The notes: generated by a model not told the origin, from the sequence alone. A DNA stretch of 64,000 nucleotides from Chlorogloeopsis sp. ULAP01 (GCF_030381805.1 NZ_JAUDRH010000019.1:62001-126000), one strand, 5' to 3'. Shown: positions 45,757 through 55,024, counted from the first letter of the stretch. Program-made: numbers and translations.

Positions 45757-46353
45757 TTACTTGGTTGATATTCTAGCTAATGCAGCATCAACTTGTTGAA
45801 GTAGTGCTGTCAGTGTCGAGTTATTCTCTAAAACTACATCTGCACGTTCTGCTTTTTTTTCTATCGGCATTTGACTCTTAATTCTGACTTTTGCTTGCTC
45901 TATAGTTAAATTATTGCGCTGCATTAATCTTTCGAGTTGCTGTTGTGCAGAACAAGATACTACCCAACTTTCTGTAATTAAATCAGTCATTTGTACTTCA
46001 AATAGTAAAGGCACAACTAACACTAATGTTTGTGCTGAAGATACGGCAATTTCTTGGAAAAAGCGATCGCGTACATAAGGATGAATTAAACTTTCCACCC
46101 AATGCCGTTGTGCTGGATTGCTAAAAATAATTTCGCCTAGCTTTTGACGGTTAAGACTACCATCTGATAGTAAAATTTCTTGTCCGTAACGGCGAGCGAT
46201 CGCATTGAGAATGGGCGAACCCACAGAAACAGCTTCTCTGGCATAAATATCTGCGTCTAAAATTGGCAAATGGTAAACATCAGCCAAATAATTGGCGACA
46301 GTTGTTTTTCCTGTGGCGATGCCTCCAGTTAAGCCGATGATTCTTTTAGTCAT
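45757..46353 (-). CDS. coaE: Dephospho-CoA kinase
   Basis: CoaE performs the last step of coenzyme A synthesis. The 198-residue protein has the P-loop GLTGGIATGKTTVANYL, ILDADIYAREAV for substrate binding and LVVPLLFEV, all standard. Length is normal. Downstream of hemD on the same strand but separated by 200 bp of repeats, so it is probably transcribed separately. Confidence 0.95.
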   Translation of the reverse strand: MTKRIIGLTGGIATGKTTVANYLADVYHLPILDADIYAREAVSVGSPILNAIARRYGQEILLSDGSLNRQKLGEIIFSNPAQRHWVESLIHPYVRDRFFQEIAVSSAQTLVLVVPLLFEVQMTDLITESWVVSCSAQQQLERLMQRNNLTIEQAKVRIKSQMPIEKKAERADVVLENNSTLTALLQQVDAALARISTK

Positions 46354-46385
46354 TGGTCATTAGTCATTGATCATTGGTGATTGGT

Positions 46386-46555
46386 AGGGGGCGGATTTTA
46401 CTGACTATCTTTCGGTTGAAACAAACAATTTATCTTTTAAACCCGCCCTTACAGTGGTTAGTGGTTAGTTGTTCTCTCCTCATCTCCCCTGCTCCCCTGC
46501 TCCCCTGCTCCCCTGCTCCTCAGTTCCCTGTTAAGAGTTCCCTTTTATTCTCAAA
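46386..46555. repeat. MITE-like inverted repeat (46386-46452) and decamer tandem repeat (46480-46521)
   Basis: GGGGGCGGATTTTA near 46386 and AAACCCGCCCTTAC near 46439 form inverted ends of a roughly 65-bp element; a similar element lies at 52733-52795. Further right CCCCTGCTCC is repeated four times in tandem. Preceding bases 46350-46380 are GTCATTGGTCATTA-type short repeats. No gene is present between coaE and hemD. Confidence 0.65.
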
Positions 46556-47401
46556 TTATGAGCTTGCAGCCCATTTAACTAGTGCTTGGGTTAATCCTTC
46601 TAAAGTGTATTCTTCTGCTTCCACATCCACACGCCCAAATAAAGCAAGACAAGTTTTAGAGGTTTGCGGGCCGATAGAAGCAATACAAACTCCTTCCAAA
46701 TAACTTGCTAGCGTAGATGAGTGATTTTCTGCTGAAGTGTGAGAAAAAGTCTGTTCTAACAACTGGCAGAAAAATTGTACAGTTTTAGAACTAGCAAAGG
46801 TAACAGCATCAACTTTTTTATTTTGCAAAGCAACTTCTGCTGAGGTAGGAATACTACTTGGACAACAAGATTGATATGCTGCTACTTCTGTTACTTCTGC
46901 ACCTTTAGCAGTTAATTCTTTCACTAAAACTTCCCGTCCACCACTTTCGACTCTAGGAAATAAAATCTTTTTATCTGCAAGTTCCTCTGGAAAATTTTCT
47001 ACTAGAGAGTCAGCTACAAAGTTGGGTGGAATAAAGTCTGGTTGCAAACAGCGTTGTCTGAGGCTTTGGGCTGTTTTTTCGCCAACAACAGCAATTTTTA
47101 TTCCTGCTAAGGCACGAACATCTTTACCCTGTGCGATTAGTCGTTCCAAGAAATAGTCTACAGCATTACTAGAAGTGAGAATTAACCAGTCAAATTCAGA
47201 TAGTTGAGCGATCGCGCCATCCAAAGCTTGCCAACTCGAAGGCGAGCCAATTTCCAAAGCAGGCATTTCGACAACATTTGCACCTGCTGTTAACAAAAGT
47301 TCCGTAAATTGACTTGATTGTCCAGCTGAACGTGTCACTAAAATTGTTTTACCACTGAGAGGGAGAGAAGAGGAGGGGAGATTGTTTGGCATATTGTCCA
47401 A
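46556..47401 (-). CDS. hemD: Uroporphyrinogen-III synthase
   Basis: HemD closes the tetrapyrrole ring with inversion of ring D, feeding chlorophyll, haem, bilins and cobalamin. The 281-residue protein has the two-domain pattern: GKTILVTRSAGQSSQFTELL, then DWLILTSSNAVDYFLERL and later VDAVTFASSKTVQFFCQLL and IASIGPQTSKTCLALFGRV. HemD is poorly conserved, so the match rests on these motifs and on cobA directly upstream (29 bp). The pair makes precorrin-2 from hydroxymethylbilane. Confidence 0.92.
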   Translation of the reverse strand: MDNMPNNLPSSSLPLSGKTILVTRSAGQSSQFTELLLTAGANVVEMPALEIGSPSSWQALDGAIAQLSEFDWLILTSSNAVDYFLERLIAQGKDVRALAGIKIAVVGEKTAQSLRQRCLQPDFIPPNFVADSLVENFPEELADKKILFPRVESGGREVLVKELTAKGAEVTEVAAYQSCCPSSIPTSAEVALQNKKVDAVTFASSKTVQFFCQLLEQTFSHTSAENHSSTLASYLEGVCIASIGPQTSKTCLALFGRVDVEAEEYTLEGLTQALVKWAASS

Positions 47402-47430
47402 AGGTGCAAATCTTACTGCAAAAAATCCTC

Positions 47431-48168
47431 TTAGTCTATATTCTCAGGTTGAAAGTATCTTCGTAACCCTACCACCTCACCAATCACGATTACCACTGGC
47501 GAGAGTGGCACACCTGATACTTCCTGCACAATTGTTTCTAACGTACCTATCCAAGTTTGTTGTTGCTCAGTGCCTGCCCACCGAATAATGGCAATGGGTG
47601 TATGTAGCGATCGCCCATGTTGCAACAACCGCCGAACAATTTCAGCTAAATTCTGCCCTCCCATCAAAATTACCAATGTTTCTAGACGTGACAAGACTTG
47701 CCAATCTAAAGCATCGGGTTCGTGAGCGGTAAAAATAGCAAAACAACGACTCAAAACTGGATCTGTAAGAGGAATACCTGCTAACAACGGTGCTGCTAGG
47801 GCAGAGGAAATTCCCGGTACAACTTCAAATTCACAACCTGCGGCTTGTAAAGCTTCAATTTCAGCGATAGAGCGACCAAAAATAAATGGATCGCCAGATT
47901 TGAGCCGGATAACTTGTTTTCCTTGCTGACAATACTTCACCAGTAACTTGTTAATTTCAGCTTGAGGCGTGCTGGGTTTGCCTCCACGTTTGCCTACGTC
48001 CAACTTCAGACAATCAGGTGATACTAACCGCAATAATTCTGCATCCACTAGGGCATCGTAAACCAATACCTGAGCAACCGACAGGAGATTATAAGCTCGC
48101 ACCGTCAGATACGCCTCATCTCCTAGCCCTGCACCTACCAGGTAAACTTTGCCCTTTTGATTCGTCAT
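47431..48168 (-). CDS. cobA: Uroporphyrinogen-III C-methyltransferase
   Basis: This SAM-dependent enzyme methylates uroporphyrinogen III to precorrin-2 for sirohaem and cobalamin. The 245-residue product has VYLVGAGLGDEAYLTVRAYN, VGKRGGKPSTPQAEINKLL, VIRLKSGDPFIFGRSIAEIE and VVPGISSALAAPLLAGIPLT, all typical. It lies 29 bp upstream of hemD on the same strand, a natural operon. Confidence 0.95.
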   Translation of the reverse strand: MTNQKGKVYLVGAGLGDEAYLTVRAYNLLSVAQVLVYDALVDAELLRLVSPDCLKLDVGKRGGKPSTPQAEINKLLVKYCQQGKQVIRLKSGDPFIFGRSIAEIEALQAAGCEFEVVPGISSALAAPLLAGIPLTDPVLSRCFAIFTAHEPDALDWQVLSRLETLVILMGGQNLAEIVRRLLQHGRSLHTPIAIIRWAGTEQQQTWIGTLETIVQEVSGVPLSPVVIVIGEVVGLRRYFQPENID

Positions 48169-48307
48169 ATCAACACCAGCTTTATACGGTCTTCACACCG
48201 TGTTCTGTACGGTTTACTGCACTTTTTTGGCTTTGTCAAAGTATTGCAAAAAATATTTACATTAATTTATACTTGGTTACATAAATTAGTAATCAATAAA
48301 GATAAAA

Positions 48308-48547
48308 ATGAAAACTGACTTCAATTACCCAAATAAGGACTTACTTGGAGCTGTTGTTTTTCGACCTGATTTCAACAACTTTGAAAAAATCAATACTAAT
48401 CAAGCCTGGTCATTATTCTTTACCGCAGGACAAGAAGACAAAGTATTGGGGCAAGAAACTGAGTTTGGCAAATTTTTCTCCAACCTGTTGATTGCGATCG
48501 CAGTAACTGGAAGTATTTGGGCTATCTACTTCAGCAACATCGCATAA
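48308..48547 (+). CDS. Small single-span membrane protein, unknown
   Basis: The 79-residue product begins MKTDFNYPNKDLLGAVVFRP and ends with one membrane span (FFSNLLIAIAVTGSIWAIYF). The middle, NQAWSLFFTAGQEDKVLGQE, recalls light-harvesting-like small proteins, but the ExxNGRxAM chlorophyll motif is absent, so I do not call it HLIP. It has a clear terminator downstream and its own promoter region, so it is probably a real gene. Function unknown. Confidence 0.65.
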   Translation: MKTDFNYPNKDLLGAVVFRPDFNNFEKINTNQAWSLFFTAGQEDKVLGQETEFGKFFSNLLIAIAVTGSIWAIYFSNIA

Positions 48548-48578
48548 GTAAAGTCATGCAGTTATTACCACAAGAATG

Positions 48579-48615
48579 AGAAGTCTTGGTTAGACAAGCC
48601 AAGACTTCTTTCTAT
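48579..48615 (+). terminator. Rho-independent terminator of the small membrane protein gene
   Basis: Perfect 11-bp arms AGAAGTCTTGG and CCAAGACTTCT around a 9-nt loop are followed by TTCT. It lies 32 bp past the stop. The rest of 48548-48855 holds no gene. Confidence 0.8.
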
Positions 48616-48855
48616 GCTGATTATTGATAAGGAATATTTATTGAGGCTGAGAGTAGCTAGTAGCTTAACAAAATTTCTAAAAATGATTAAGTTGTGTTAA
48701 TTTCCCGCGATTCTTTCTCAATTAAACAACGATTTTCCTTAGTTTGACAGCTTGACGAAAATCACCCAATTTTGATACTCTGACAAGTCTAAATAAGATA
48801 GATATATTGTGCCAATTTTCAACTTGCCTTCAGAGAAATCAATATTTGAATAAAA

Positions 48856-49329
48856 TCAAGTGTTATTTGATACTGAAGAAATCTGTTGTAACACTCGTTG
48901 GATTTGTTGAGCTTTTTCGGGTTGACGTTGTGCTTGGAATAAATCACTAGCTTTTTGCAGGATAGCGATCGCTTCTTGGGATTTTTGTTGTTGCATGAAA
49001 GCTTGAGCTAGACGTAAATAGGCATCGACTTTTTTAGGAGCGCGCTCAATCACCTGTTGATATTCAGAAATTGCTGCCTCAACTTTATCTTGCTGCATTA
49101 AAGAATCACCCAACAGCAAGTGAACCACATCATTAGTAGAGTTGATCGAAATGACTCGACGAAAAGCAGCTTCTGCACCAAGATAATCTTTTTGCTGATA
49201 TAGGTTAATGCCCTTTTGAAAGTAGTTGGAAGTAATTAGAGTCTTCCAAGAAAAATAACCAAGAACAGCGATACTACAAATGACTGCAACAACAGCAACA
49301 ATAGAAGATATTTGTAAGCTTTCTAGCAT
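48856..49329 (-). CDS. Membrane-anchored TPR protein
   Basis: The 157-residue protein has an N-terminal membrane segment (IVAVVAVICSIAVLGYFSW) and then about three TPR units, for example LYQQKDYLGAEAAFRRVISI, DKVEAAISEYQQVIERAP and AYLRLAQAFMQQQKSQEAIA. TPRs mediate protein contacts; the partner is unknown. It is a single gene upstream of hpt only by position (112 bp from its stop on the far side). Confidence 0.8.
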   Translation of the reverse strand: MLESLQISSIVAVVAVICSIAVLGYFSWKTLITSNYFQKGINLYQQKDYLGAEAAFRRVISINSTNDVVHLLLGDSLMQQDKVEAAISEYQQVIERAPKKVDAYLRLAQAFMQQQKSQEAIAILQKASDLFQAQRQPEKAQQIQRVLQQISSVSNNT

Positions 49330-49440
49330 AGAACTATATTGATTTTGGATTTTGGAGCCACTGCGGTTTATGATTCAACAATTCGTGCGTAAGTCCTGGT
49401 TTTCAAGGCTATTGCACAAATTCAAAAATTAAAATCTGTT

Positions 49441-50385
49441 TTATGCCAACAGACAAGCTGTGGGGAAGATTAAATATTCGAGGAAAAAAAGTTTCCAAAT
49501 AAATTGGTAAAAACGGGCGATCGCACTTTTATCTTGTAAATCCACTTTCCGAGTTCGCCACCACATTAAGCCTAAAGCTAGCAAATGAGTAACTACTAAA
49601 AACTCAAAATTAATTTCCGCCAGACGCAGCACCCCAACTAAGATCATTCCTGCATAACATACAGTCAATACCCAAAGAGCAAGTTTAAACACTGTGTGTT
49701 TGCCAAGTTTGATAGTGAAAGTAGTGATATTGTATTGCAAGTCGCCTTCCATATCAGGGATGTCTTTAAAGATAGCGATCGCAAAAGTAAAAACCAAAAT
49801 AAACAGAGTTAGTACCCAAACTGCTGCTGGAATAAATCGGTTTTGCTCTAACACCCAATTGAAATGCAAGAATAGTCCTAAATTAACAATAGCTCCTCGA
49901 ACTGAAAAAATACATAGCGCTGCCCAAAAAGGAAATCTTTTTAAGCGGATTGGAGGTAAAGAATATGCTGTCCCAATTGCTAGGCTAATTGCCACCATAC
50001 CGAACAAAAAAGGCCCACTTAACCATGCCAAAACTAACGCTAAAACACAGGTAGCACCTACAATCAATTGACCTGTTCGTCGAGAAAATTCTCCAGAAGC
50101 AAGTGGCAAATGCGGTTTATTGATTTTATCAATTGCCACATCTTCTAGTTGATTTAAACCCACAATGTATATATTTCCAGCTAAACAGGCAAGCCAGGCT
50201 CCCATAACAGGAAAAAGAGAATTGGGAATAGAGAACACAGAATCATTACCATTGCTAACAGCAACTGCAATTAAATACAAACCTAAAACACTTAAACTCG
50301 TGCCAATAATTGTGTGTGGGCGAGAAAATTTCCACAAAGCATAAAACCAATTACTCACCACACCTGATTGTGAAATTTCACTCAT
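49441..50385 (-). CDS. hpt: Homogentisate phytyltransferase
   Basis: This UbiA-family prenyltransferase joins phytyl diphosphate to homogentisate, the committed step of tocopherol synthesis. The 314-residue membrane protein has the first Asp-rich motif NQLEDVAIDKINKPHLPLAS and the second KDIPDMEGDLQYN. Eight or nine membrane spans are visible. Specificity for phytyl rather than solanesyl is inferred from the neighbour: its start is 3 nt after the stop of a tocopherol methyltransferase gene, so they form an operon. It acts in thylakoid or plasma membrane. Confidence 0.9.
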   Translation of the reverse strand: MSEISQSGVVSNWFYALWKFSRPHTIIGTSLSVLGLYLIAVAVSNGNDSVFSIPNSLFPVMGAWLACLAGNIYIVGLNQLEDVAIDKINKPHLPLASGEFSRRTGQLIVGATCVLALVLAWLSGPFLFGMVAISLAIGTAYSLPPIRLKRFPFWAALCIFSVRGAIVNLGLFLHFNWVLEQNRFIPAAVWVLTLFILVFTFAIAIFKDIPDMEGDLQYNITTFTIKLGKHTVFKLALWVLTVCYAGMILVGVLRLAEINFEFLVVTHLLALGLMWWRTRKVDLQDKSAIARFYQFIWKLFFLEYLIFPTACLLA

Positions 50386-50388
50386 AAT

Positions 50389-51234
50389 TTATTTCTTATT
50401 TCCACACAACAACCCGAACCGAATCAAGCCACGCTCATATCCGCGACTCATCAATCCTAAAGACAGCGCCCCAACAATCGTACTCCAACCCGCTCGCAGC
50501 AAACCAAAAATTGCTTTCCAGCTCAGTGCCGAATCAATTACCACATTCCAAAACGGTGCCACTGCTTTTGACCAATCGGCAGTGTGGATATTTTGCAATC
50601 CGATTTGATGGGCGATCGCTTCATACTCCGGCAAAGAAATTACATAAGGCAAACAGTACACCTGATAAATTTTCGCCAAGTGCTGCTGTTCATCTACTGT
50701 CAGTGGTGAATCATCTGTCGGTCGATGGCACCAAGTCACCATAATTAACTTGCCACCAGGTTTGAGGACACGGTAACACTCCTGCATAAACTTGACTTTA
50801 TCTGGCATATGCTCACCACTTTCCAATGCCCAGACTAAATCAAAAGAATTATCACTAAAGGGCATAGCTTGAGCATCTGCTACTTGAAAATTAGTCTTAC
50901 TACCTAAGCTAAACTCTTTGGCACGTTCCCTCGCTCTTGCCGCTTGCACGGGACTCAAAGTGATACCTGTCGCATGGGCATGAAATTTTGCAGCCAAATA
51001 AAGAGAACTGCCACCAATTCCACAACCTACATCCAAAATACTTTCAGCTTGCCGCACATCTGCCCACTGAAGGATTTCTTCAATTAAGTCAATTTGTGCC
51101 TGACGACGGTCTTTTTTTTGCGTACCATCTGCACCATAGTAACCATGATGCATATGCTCGCCCCATATCTCTTCCCACAAACCGGAAGAAGCATCATAAA
51201 ATTGCTGAATTTGCTTGTATAATGTTGCGCTCAT
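50389..51234 (-). CDS. Gamma-tocopherol methyltransferase family
   Basis: The 281-residue SAM-dependent methyltransferase has motif I ILDVGCGIGGSSLYLA and the tocopherol-enzyme features EEIWGEHMHHGYYG, then FDLVWALESGEHMPDK and CYRVLKPGGKLIMVTWCHR. It should convert gamma- to alpha-tocopherol. It is the first gene of the operon with hpt. Related methyltransferases act on other small molecules, but context and HMHHGYYG support tocopherol. Confidence 0.88.
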   Translation of the reverse strand: MSATLYKQIQQFYDASSGLWEEIWGEHMHHGYYGADGTQKKDRRQAQIDLIEEILQWADVRQAESILDVGCGIGGSSLYLAAKFHAHATGITLSPVQAARARERAKEFSLGSKTNFQVADAQAMPFSDNSFDLVWALESGEHMPDKVKFMQECYRVLKPGGKLIMVTWCHRPTDDSPLTVDEQQHLAKIYQVYCLPYVISLPEYEAIAHQIGLQNIHTADWSKAVAPFWNVVIDSALSWKAIFGLLRAGWSTIVGALSLGLMSRGYERGLIRFGLLCGNKK

Positions 51235-51322
51235 GAAAAAAGCCGTGTTAAGACGAAGCAGAATTCAAATACACTACTGGTAGGCTACCATGTGTGTTTT
51301 TAATTAATTAAGGTGTTTTTAC

Positions 51323-51372
51323 AACCAGGGAGGATAAAACTTATCCGCAATCCCTGGGTTAGTTTGTTTTTT
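51323..51372 (+). promoter_or_regulatory. Structured leader before ktrB, terminator-like
   Basis: An outer stem (51323-51331 with 51351-51360, one bulge; AACCAGGGA and TCCCTGGGTT) encloses a perfect inner hairpin (GGATAA, AAC, TTATCC at 51332-51346). It is followed by AGTTTGTTTTTT and, 8 nt later, the ktrB ATG, with no Shine-Dalgarno sequence. It may be a transcription attenuator or a fold that controls initiation. Confidence 0.5.
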
Positions 51373-51380
51373 ACCTTGAT

Positions 51381-52718
51381 ATGACTGTTTCTCGGACGAT
51401 TTGCTTGGGGTTTTTAGCAGTCATTACTGTAGGAACTATCCTGCTAATGATGCCTTTTTCTACCAGTAGCGGTATGTGGAATGACCCGATTGTGGCATTA
51501 TTCACCGCTACCTCCGCAGTTTGTGTAACTGGATTAGCAGTAGTTGATACTGGTACTGATTTTTCCTTTTGGGGCCAGTTGTTAATTTTGCTACTGGCAC
51601 AAATTGGTGGTTTGGGTTACATGACAACCACAACCTTTCTGATTTTGTTAATTGGACGTAAATTTGATCTGCGACAAAAAGTTGCTATTCAACAAGCTTT
51701 AGACCGTCCGGGAATGAGTGGCAGTACCCAAATTATTCGCTCCATCATTGCCACGACTATGATTTTTGAAATCACTGGCATTTTTTTACTGCTACCAGCT
51801 TTTGTTCCTGACTATGGCTGGAGGCAAGGAATATGGCTGTCAATTTTCCATAGCGTTTCTGCTTGGAATAATGCGGGTTTTAGTTTGTTTAAAGATAGCT
51901 TGATTGGTTATCAGTCTTCAGTTTTAGTAGTTTTTACGATTAGCGGATTAATTATTTTTGGTGGAATTGGTTATCAGGTGATTTTAGAAACTTATGTTTG
52001 GTTACGCGATCGCCTTTTACAAAAACAAGAAAAACTATTAGTTTTTTCACTAGATTTTAAAGTTGCAACTAGTACAACAGTTGTACTTTTAGTTTTGGGA
52101 ACAATAGCTTTTTTCTTTGTAGAATTGAGAAATTTACAAACCTTTAGTGATTTCAGCCTTCTTGATAAATTACTATTTGCTTGGTTTCAATCTGTAACTA
52201 CTAGAACGGCCGGCTTTAATTCTATCGATATTGGCAAAATGACTAATGCCGGTCTATTTATTACAATCGCACTCATGTTTATTGGTGCAAGTCCTGGCGG
52301 TACGGGAGGTGGTATAAAAACAACAACTTTTAGAGTTTTAACAAGTTGTACACAGTCAATATTACAGGGAAAAGAAGAAGTGATTCTATATGATCGCAAA
52401 GTAGCATTTTCTTTGATTTTGAAAGCTGTTGGTGTATTGATTGGTTCTGTAACAACAGTGATTGTCGGCACAACATTAATTGCCTTTACAGATCCAAAAT
52501 TTGACTTTATTCAAATCTTGTTTGAAGTTGTTTCAGCCTTTGCAACTGTTGGGCTTTCTACCGGAATTACTGGCAGTGTTTCTACAGCAGCAAAGCTGAT
52601 ATTAGTTGTCACAATGTATATTGGTAGAGTGGGTGTTTTACTGTTAATGGCGGCTGTTCTAGGAGATCCTCGTCCTAGCAGAATTCATTATCCAGAAGAA
52701 AACTTACTTGTGGGATAG
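51381..52718 (+). CDS. ktrB: Potassium/sodium transporter membrane subunit KtrB
   Basis: KtrB is a four-fold pseudosymmetric K+ channel-like transporter of the inner membrane. The four selectivity loops are visible: TATSAVCVTGLAVVDT, SAWNNAGFSLF, TRTAGFNSIDI and SAFATVGLSTG. In loop 1 the Gly follows VT. The 445-residue length is usual. Its regulator ktrA lies 267 bp downstream on the same strand. In Synechocystis Ktr is needed for adaptation to osmotic stress. A structured leader precedes it. Confidence 0.93.
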   Translation: MTVSRTICLGFLAVITVGTILLMMPFSTSSGMWNDPIVALFTATSAVCVTGLAVVDTGTDFSFWGQLLILLLAQIGGLGYMTTTTFLILLIGRKFDLRQKVAIQQALDRPGMSGSTQIIRSIIATTMIFEITGIFLLLPAFVPDYGWRQGIWLSIFHSVSAWNNAGFSLFKDSLIGYQSSVLVVFTISGLIIFGGIGYQVILETYVWLRDRLLQKQEKLLVFSLDFKVATSTTVVLLVLGTIAFFFVELRNLQTFSDFSLLDKLLFAWFQSVTTRTAGFNSIDIGKMTNAGLFITIALMFIGASPGGTGGGIKTTTFRVLTSCTQSILQGKEEVILYDRKVAFSLILKAVGVLIGSVTTVIVGTTLIAFTDPKFDFIQILFEVVSAFATVGLSTGITGSVSTAAKLILVVTMYIGRVGVLLLMAAVLGDPRPSRIHYPEENLLVG

Positions 52719-52732
52719 TGGTTATTAGTAGG

Positions 52733-52795
52733 GACGGATTTATTTAAGATTTCTTCTGAACTTGAGAGATTGCTATTAAATTCCGCCCATACTAA
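52733..52795. repeat. MITE-like inverted repeat, copy of the 46.4-kb element
   Basis: GGGACGGATTTA and TAAATTCCGCCC (rc GGGCGGAATTTA) bound a short AT-rich segment. The termini resemble those at 46386-46452. It lies between ktrB and ktrA, so read-through between the two genes must cross it. Confidence 0.55.
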
Positions 52796-52985
52796 TGATT
52801 GGTTATTGGTAATGGGAAATTTCTGATGTTCTAGCTGAAGTGATCAGAACTATCAAAAAATAATTATATATAACTACCAGGAATTTATAATATATAAAAT
52901 ATTAGGCAATAAAATGCTTTTTAAATGACTCTATATCATTTGAATTTTGTCCAAAACACAGGGAGCGATCGCAAAGGTAACAACA

Positions 52986-53681
52986 GTGAATTTGTCATCA
53001 TTAGGTTTTTTTCGTAGTCTGCGTAAAGACAATCATCAATTTGCGGTGATTGGTTTAGGTCGTTTTGGTCGTTCTGTTTGCTCAACACTTCACAAATTAG
53101 GCTATCAAGTGTTAGCAACAGACATTGATGAAAAGCGTGTATCTGATGCATTAACAGAGCAAATGGTTGGTCATGCATTGCAACTAGATTCAACTGAACC
53201 TGCTGCCCTTAAGGAAGCAGGAATGTTTGAATTCGATACTGTCATCGTCGCCATTGGAAATTACATTCAAGAAAGTATCATCACTACCCTCAATGTCAAG
53301 GAGGGAGGTGTACCTCATGTAGTAGCAAAGGCTTCTAGTGAAGTTCACCGCAAGCTGTTATTGCGAGTGGGAGCAGATCATGTTGTTTTTCCTGAATTTG
53401 AGGCAGGATGTGCCTTGGCGCGATCACTTACCAAACCATCAATATTAGAAAGATTTGACCTCGATCCTGATCATAGTATTGTAGAGCTGATTGTGCCTGA
53501 CGAATTTCATGGCAGAACTATTGCCGAGCTACAACTTCGCAATCGCTATGGTTTAAATTTACTTGCGGTTAGTCATGATGGCAAATTTCAAATCAACCCA
53601 AATCCCAATCAATACCTTGAGCGTGGTTCAGCGATTGTAGTTATTGGTTGCAACAAAGATATTAATCGCTTGCCGATTTAA
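52986..53681 (+). CDS. ktrA: Potassium transporter regulatory subunit KtrA (RCK)
   Basis: The RCK-N domain is a Rossmann fold: QFAVIGLGRFGRSVCSTLHK, with GxGxFG, then VLATDIDEKRVSDAL and VVAKASSEVHRKLLLRVGAD. The RCK-C part includes IVELIVPDEFHGRTIAELQL. GTG 52986 is preceded by AAAGG and is a better start than the TTG at 52947. It forms the cytosolic ring that gates KtrB with ATP, ADP and possibly cyclic nucleotides. Confidence 0.9.
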   Translation: MNLSSLGFFRSLRKDNHQFAVIGLGRFGRSVCSTLHKLGYQVLATDIDEKRVSDALTEQMVGHALQLDSTEPAALKEAGMFEFDTVIVAIGNYIQESIITTLNVKEGGVPHVVAKASSEVHRKLLLRVGADHVVFPEFEAGCALARSLTKPSILERFDLDPDHSIVELIVPDEFHGRTIAELQLRNRYGLNLLAVSHDGKFQINPNPNQYLERGSAIVVIGCNKDINRLPI

Positions 53682-53828
53682 AGTTAATAGCTAAATGGCT
53701 AATAACTAGACTTGCGAAATAAACTATCCAGTGAGGAAAGGGAATAGGGTTGGGGGAACGGGGAACAGAGAACAGAAATTTTCATACTTTAGTTGTGAAT
53801 TATATCCCCAGTCCCCAATCCCTAATCA

Positions 53829-54959
53829 CTAATCCCCAGTTCCCCTTACAGGAAATAACAGTGGAGCAAGAGAGAAGGGTGCATCCTCAGGATCGACTTT
53901 TTCTTGTGTAGAAGTTTCTGGTTGACTAGGTGTCTGTTGTGGATTAAACAAAACCGGCACATTACTGGAGTGAGCTGGTGCTTGTGCGGGAGAAGTTTGA
54001 CTAACTTGAGGTTGTTTTTGTCCTTGCATTTGAGCAATTTTTTGTATTAACTGCTCAACTTTATTAACTTGTTCTGTATTACCTTGTTCCCGGTATTGGT
54101 GACGTGCGCGTTTAAAAGCACCATTAGCTTTTTTAAACTCGCCTTGATTGTACCAAGTTACTCCCAAGTTATAGTAAGCCTCAGCATTTTTGGGAAGGCT
54201 ACGAATAGCCTCTTGGTAAGTAGCAACCGCATCAGAAGTTTGACCTTGGAGAACCAGAAGACTACCCATGTTATTGTAAGCTAGAGCATTTTTAGGATTG
54301 AGCTTTATCGCTTGCCGATAAGCAGCGATCGCTTCTTCCATTTGTCCTTGTTCTTGCAAGACAATCGCTAAATTAAAATAAGCATCGGCATTAGTGGAAT
54401 CTAAATTTACTGCTTGTTGATAGGCAGCGATCGCATCACCTGCTCGTCCTTTTTGATACAAAGCCAAACCCAGATTATATTGGGCAGATGCCATTGTGGG
54501 ATTAATTACCAGAGCTTGGCGGTAAGCAGTGATTGCGGCTTCAGATTGTCCCTGTTTGTGCAAAGCCAAGCCCAAATTATAATGTGTATCACCGACATTG
54601 GGATTGAGCCTAATTGCCTCTGCATACTCTTGTACTGCTGCCTCCAAGCGATTTTGCTCCAACATAATATTGCCCAGGTAATTGTGTGCCAAAGCAATGT
54701 TGGGATCTAACTGTAAAGCTTGACGAAAAGCAGATTCTGCACCCTGTAAATTTTTGCGGTTATAGCGCATCACTCCCTGTTGAAAGAAGCTAGCAGCTTC
54801 TAAATTCTGAGATACAACATTAACCTTCTCTGCCAGCACCTTACTTGCTGATAATTCAGTAATTGTCGGTGCCGCCAACACCAAAAAAGCAGAAGAGCAT
54901 AATAAAATCGCCTTGCTTAAGCTGGAAATACACTGAGATTGCCTAAAATATTTATACAT
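53829..54959 (-). CDS. Secreted TPR-repeat protein
   Basis: The 376-residue protein starts with a signal peptide (LSKAILLCSSAFLVLAAPTI). It carries about seven tandem TPR units (about 55-285), for example AIRLNPNVGDTHYNLGLALH, then QALVINPTMASAQYNLGLAL and NAEAYYNLGVTWYNQGEF. A Pro/Gln-rich tail (about 305-350; SQTSPAQAPAHSS) follows. TPR arrays of this regularity serve as protein-binding scaffolds; a partner cannot be named. It precedes the cyclase remnant on the same strand by about 66 bp. Confidence 0.85.
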   Translation of the reverse strand: MYKYFRQSQCISSLSKAILLCSSAFLVLAAPTITELSASKVLAEKVNVVSQNLEAASFFQQGVMRYNRKNLQGAESAFRQALQLDPNIALAHNYLGNIMLEQNRLEAAVQEYAEAIRLNPNVGDTHYNLGLALHKQGQSEAAITAYRQALVINPTMASAQYNLGLALYQKGRAGDAIAAYQQAVNLDSTNADAYFNLAIVLQEQGQMEEAIAAYRQAIKLNPKNALAYNNMGSLLVLQGQTSDAVATYQEAIRSLPKNAEAYYNLGVTWYNQGEFKKANGAFKRARHQYREQGNTEQVNKVEQLIQKIAQMQGQKQPQVSQTSPAQAPAHSSNVPVLFNPQQTPSQPETSTQEKVDPEDAPFSLAPLLFPVRGTGD

Positions 54960-55024
54960 AAAATAGACCTGGGCTGATGACTAGATACTCATACAGTCAG
55001 GTTACCCAGTACACAATTTAAAAT

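Noticed and set aside
48308..48547. High-light-inducible (HLIP) protein
   Set aside because: Size and single span fit, but the ExxNGRxAM chlorophyll-binding motif is absent.
51323..51372. c-di-AMP (ydaO) riboswitch before ktrB
   Set aside because: Element is about 50 nt, far shorter than that riboswitch, and lacks its conserved core.
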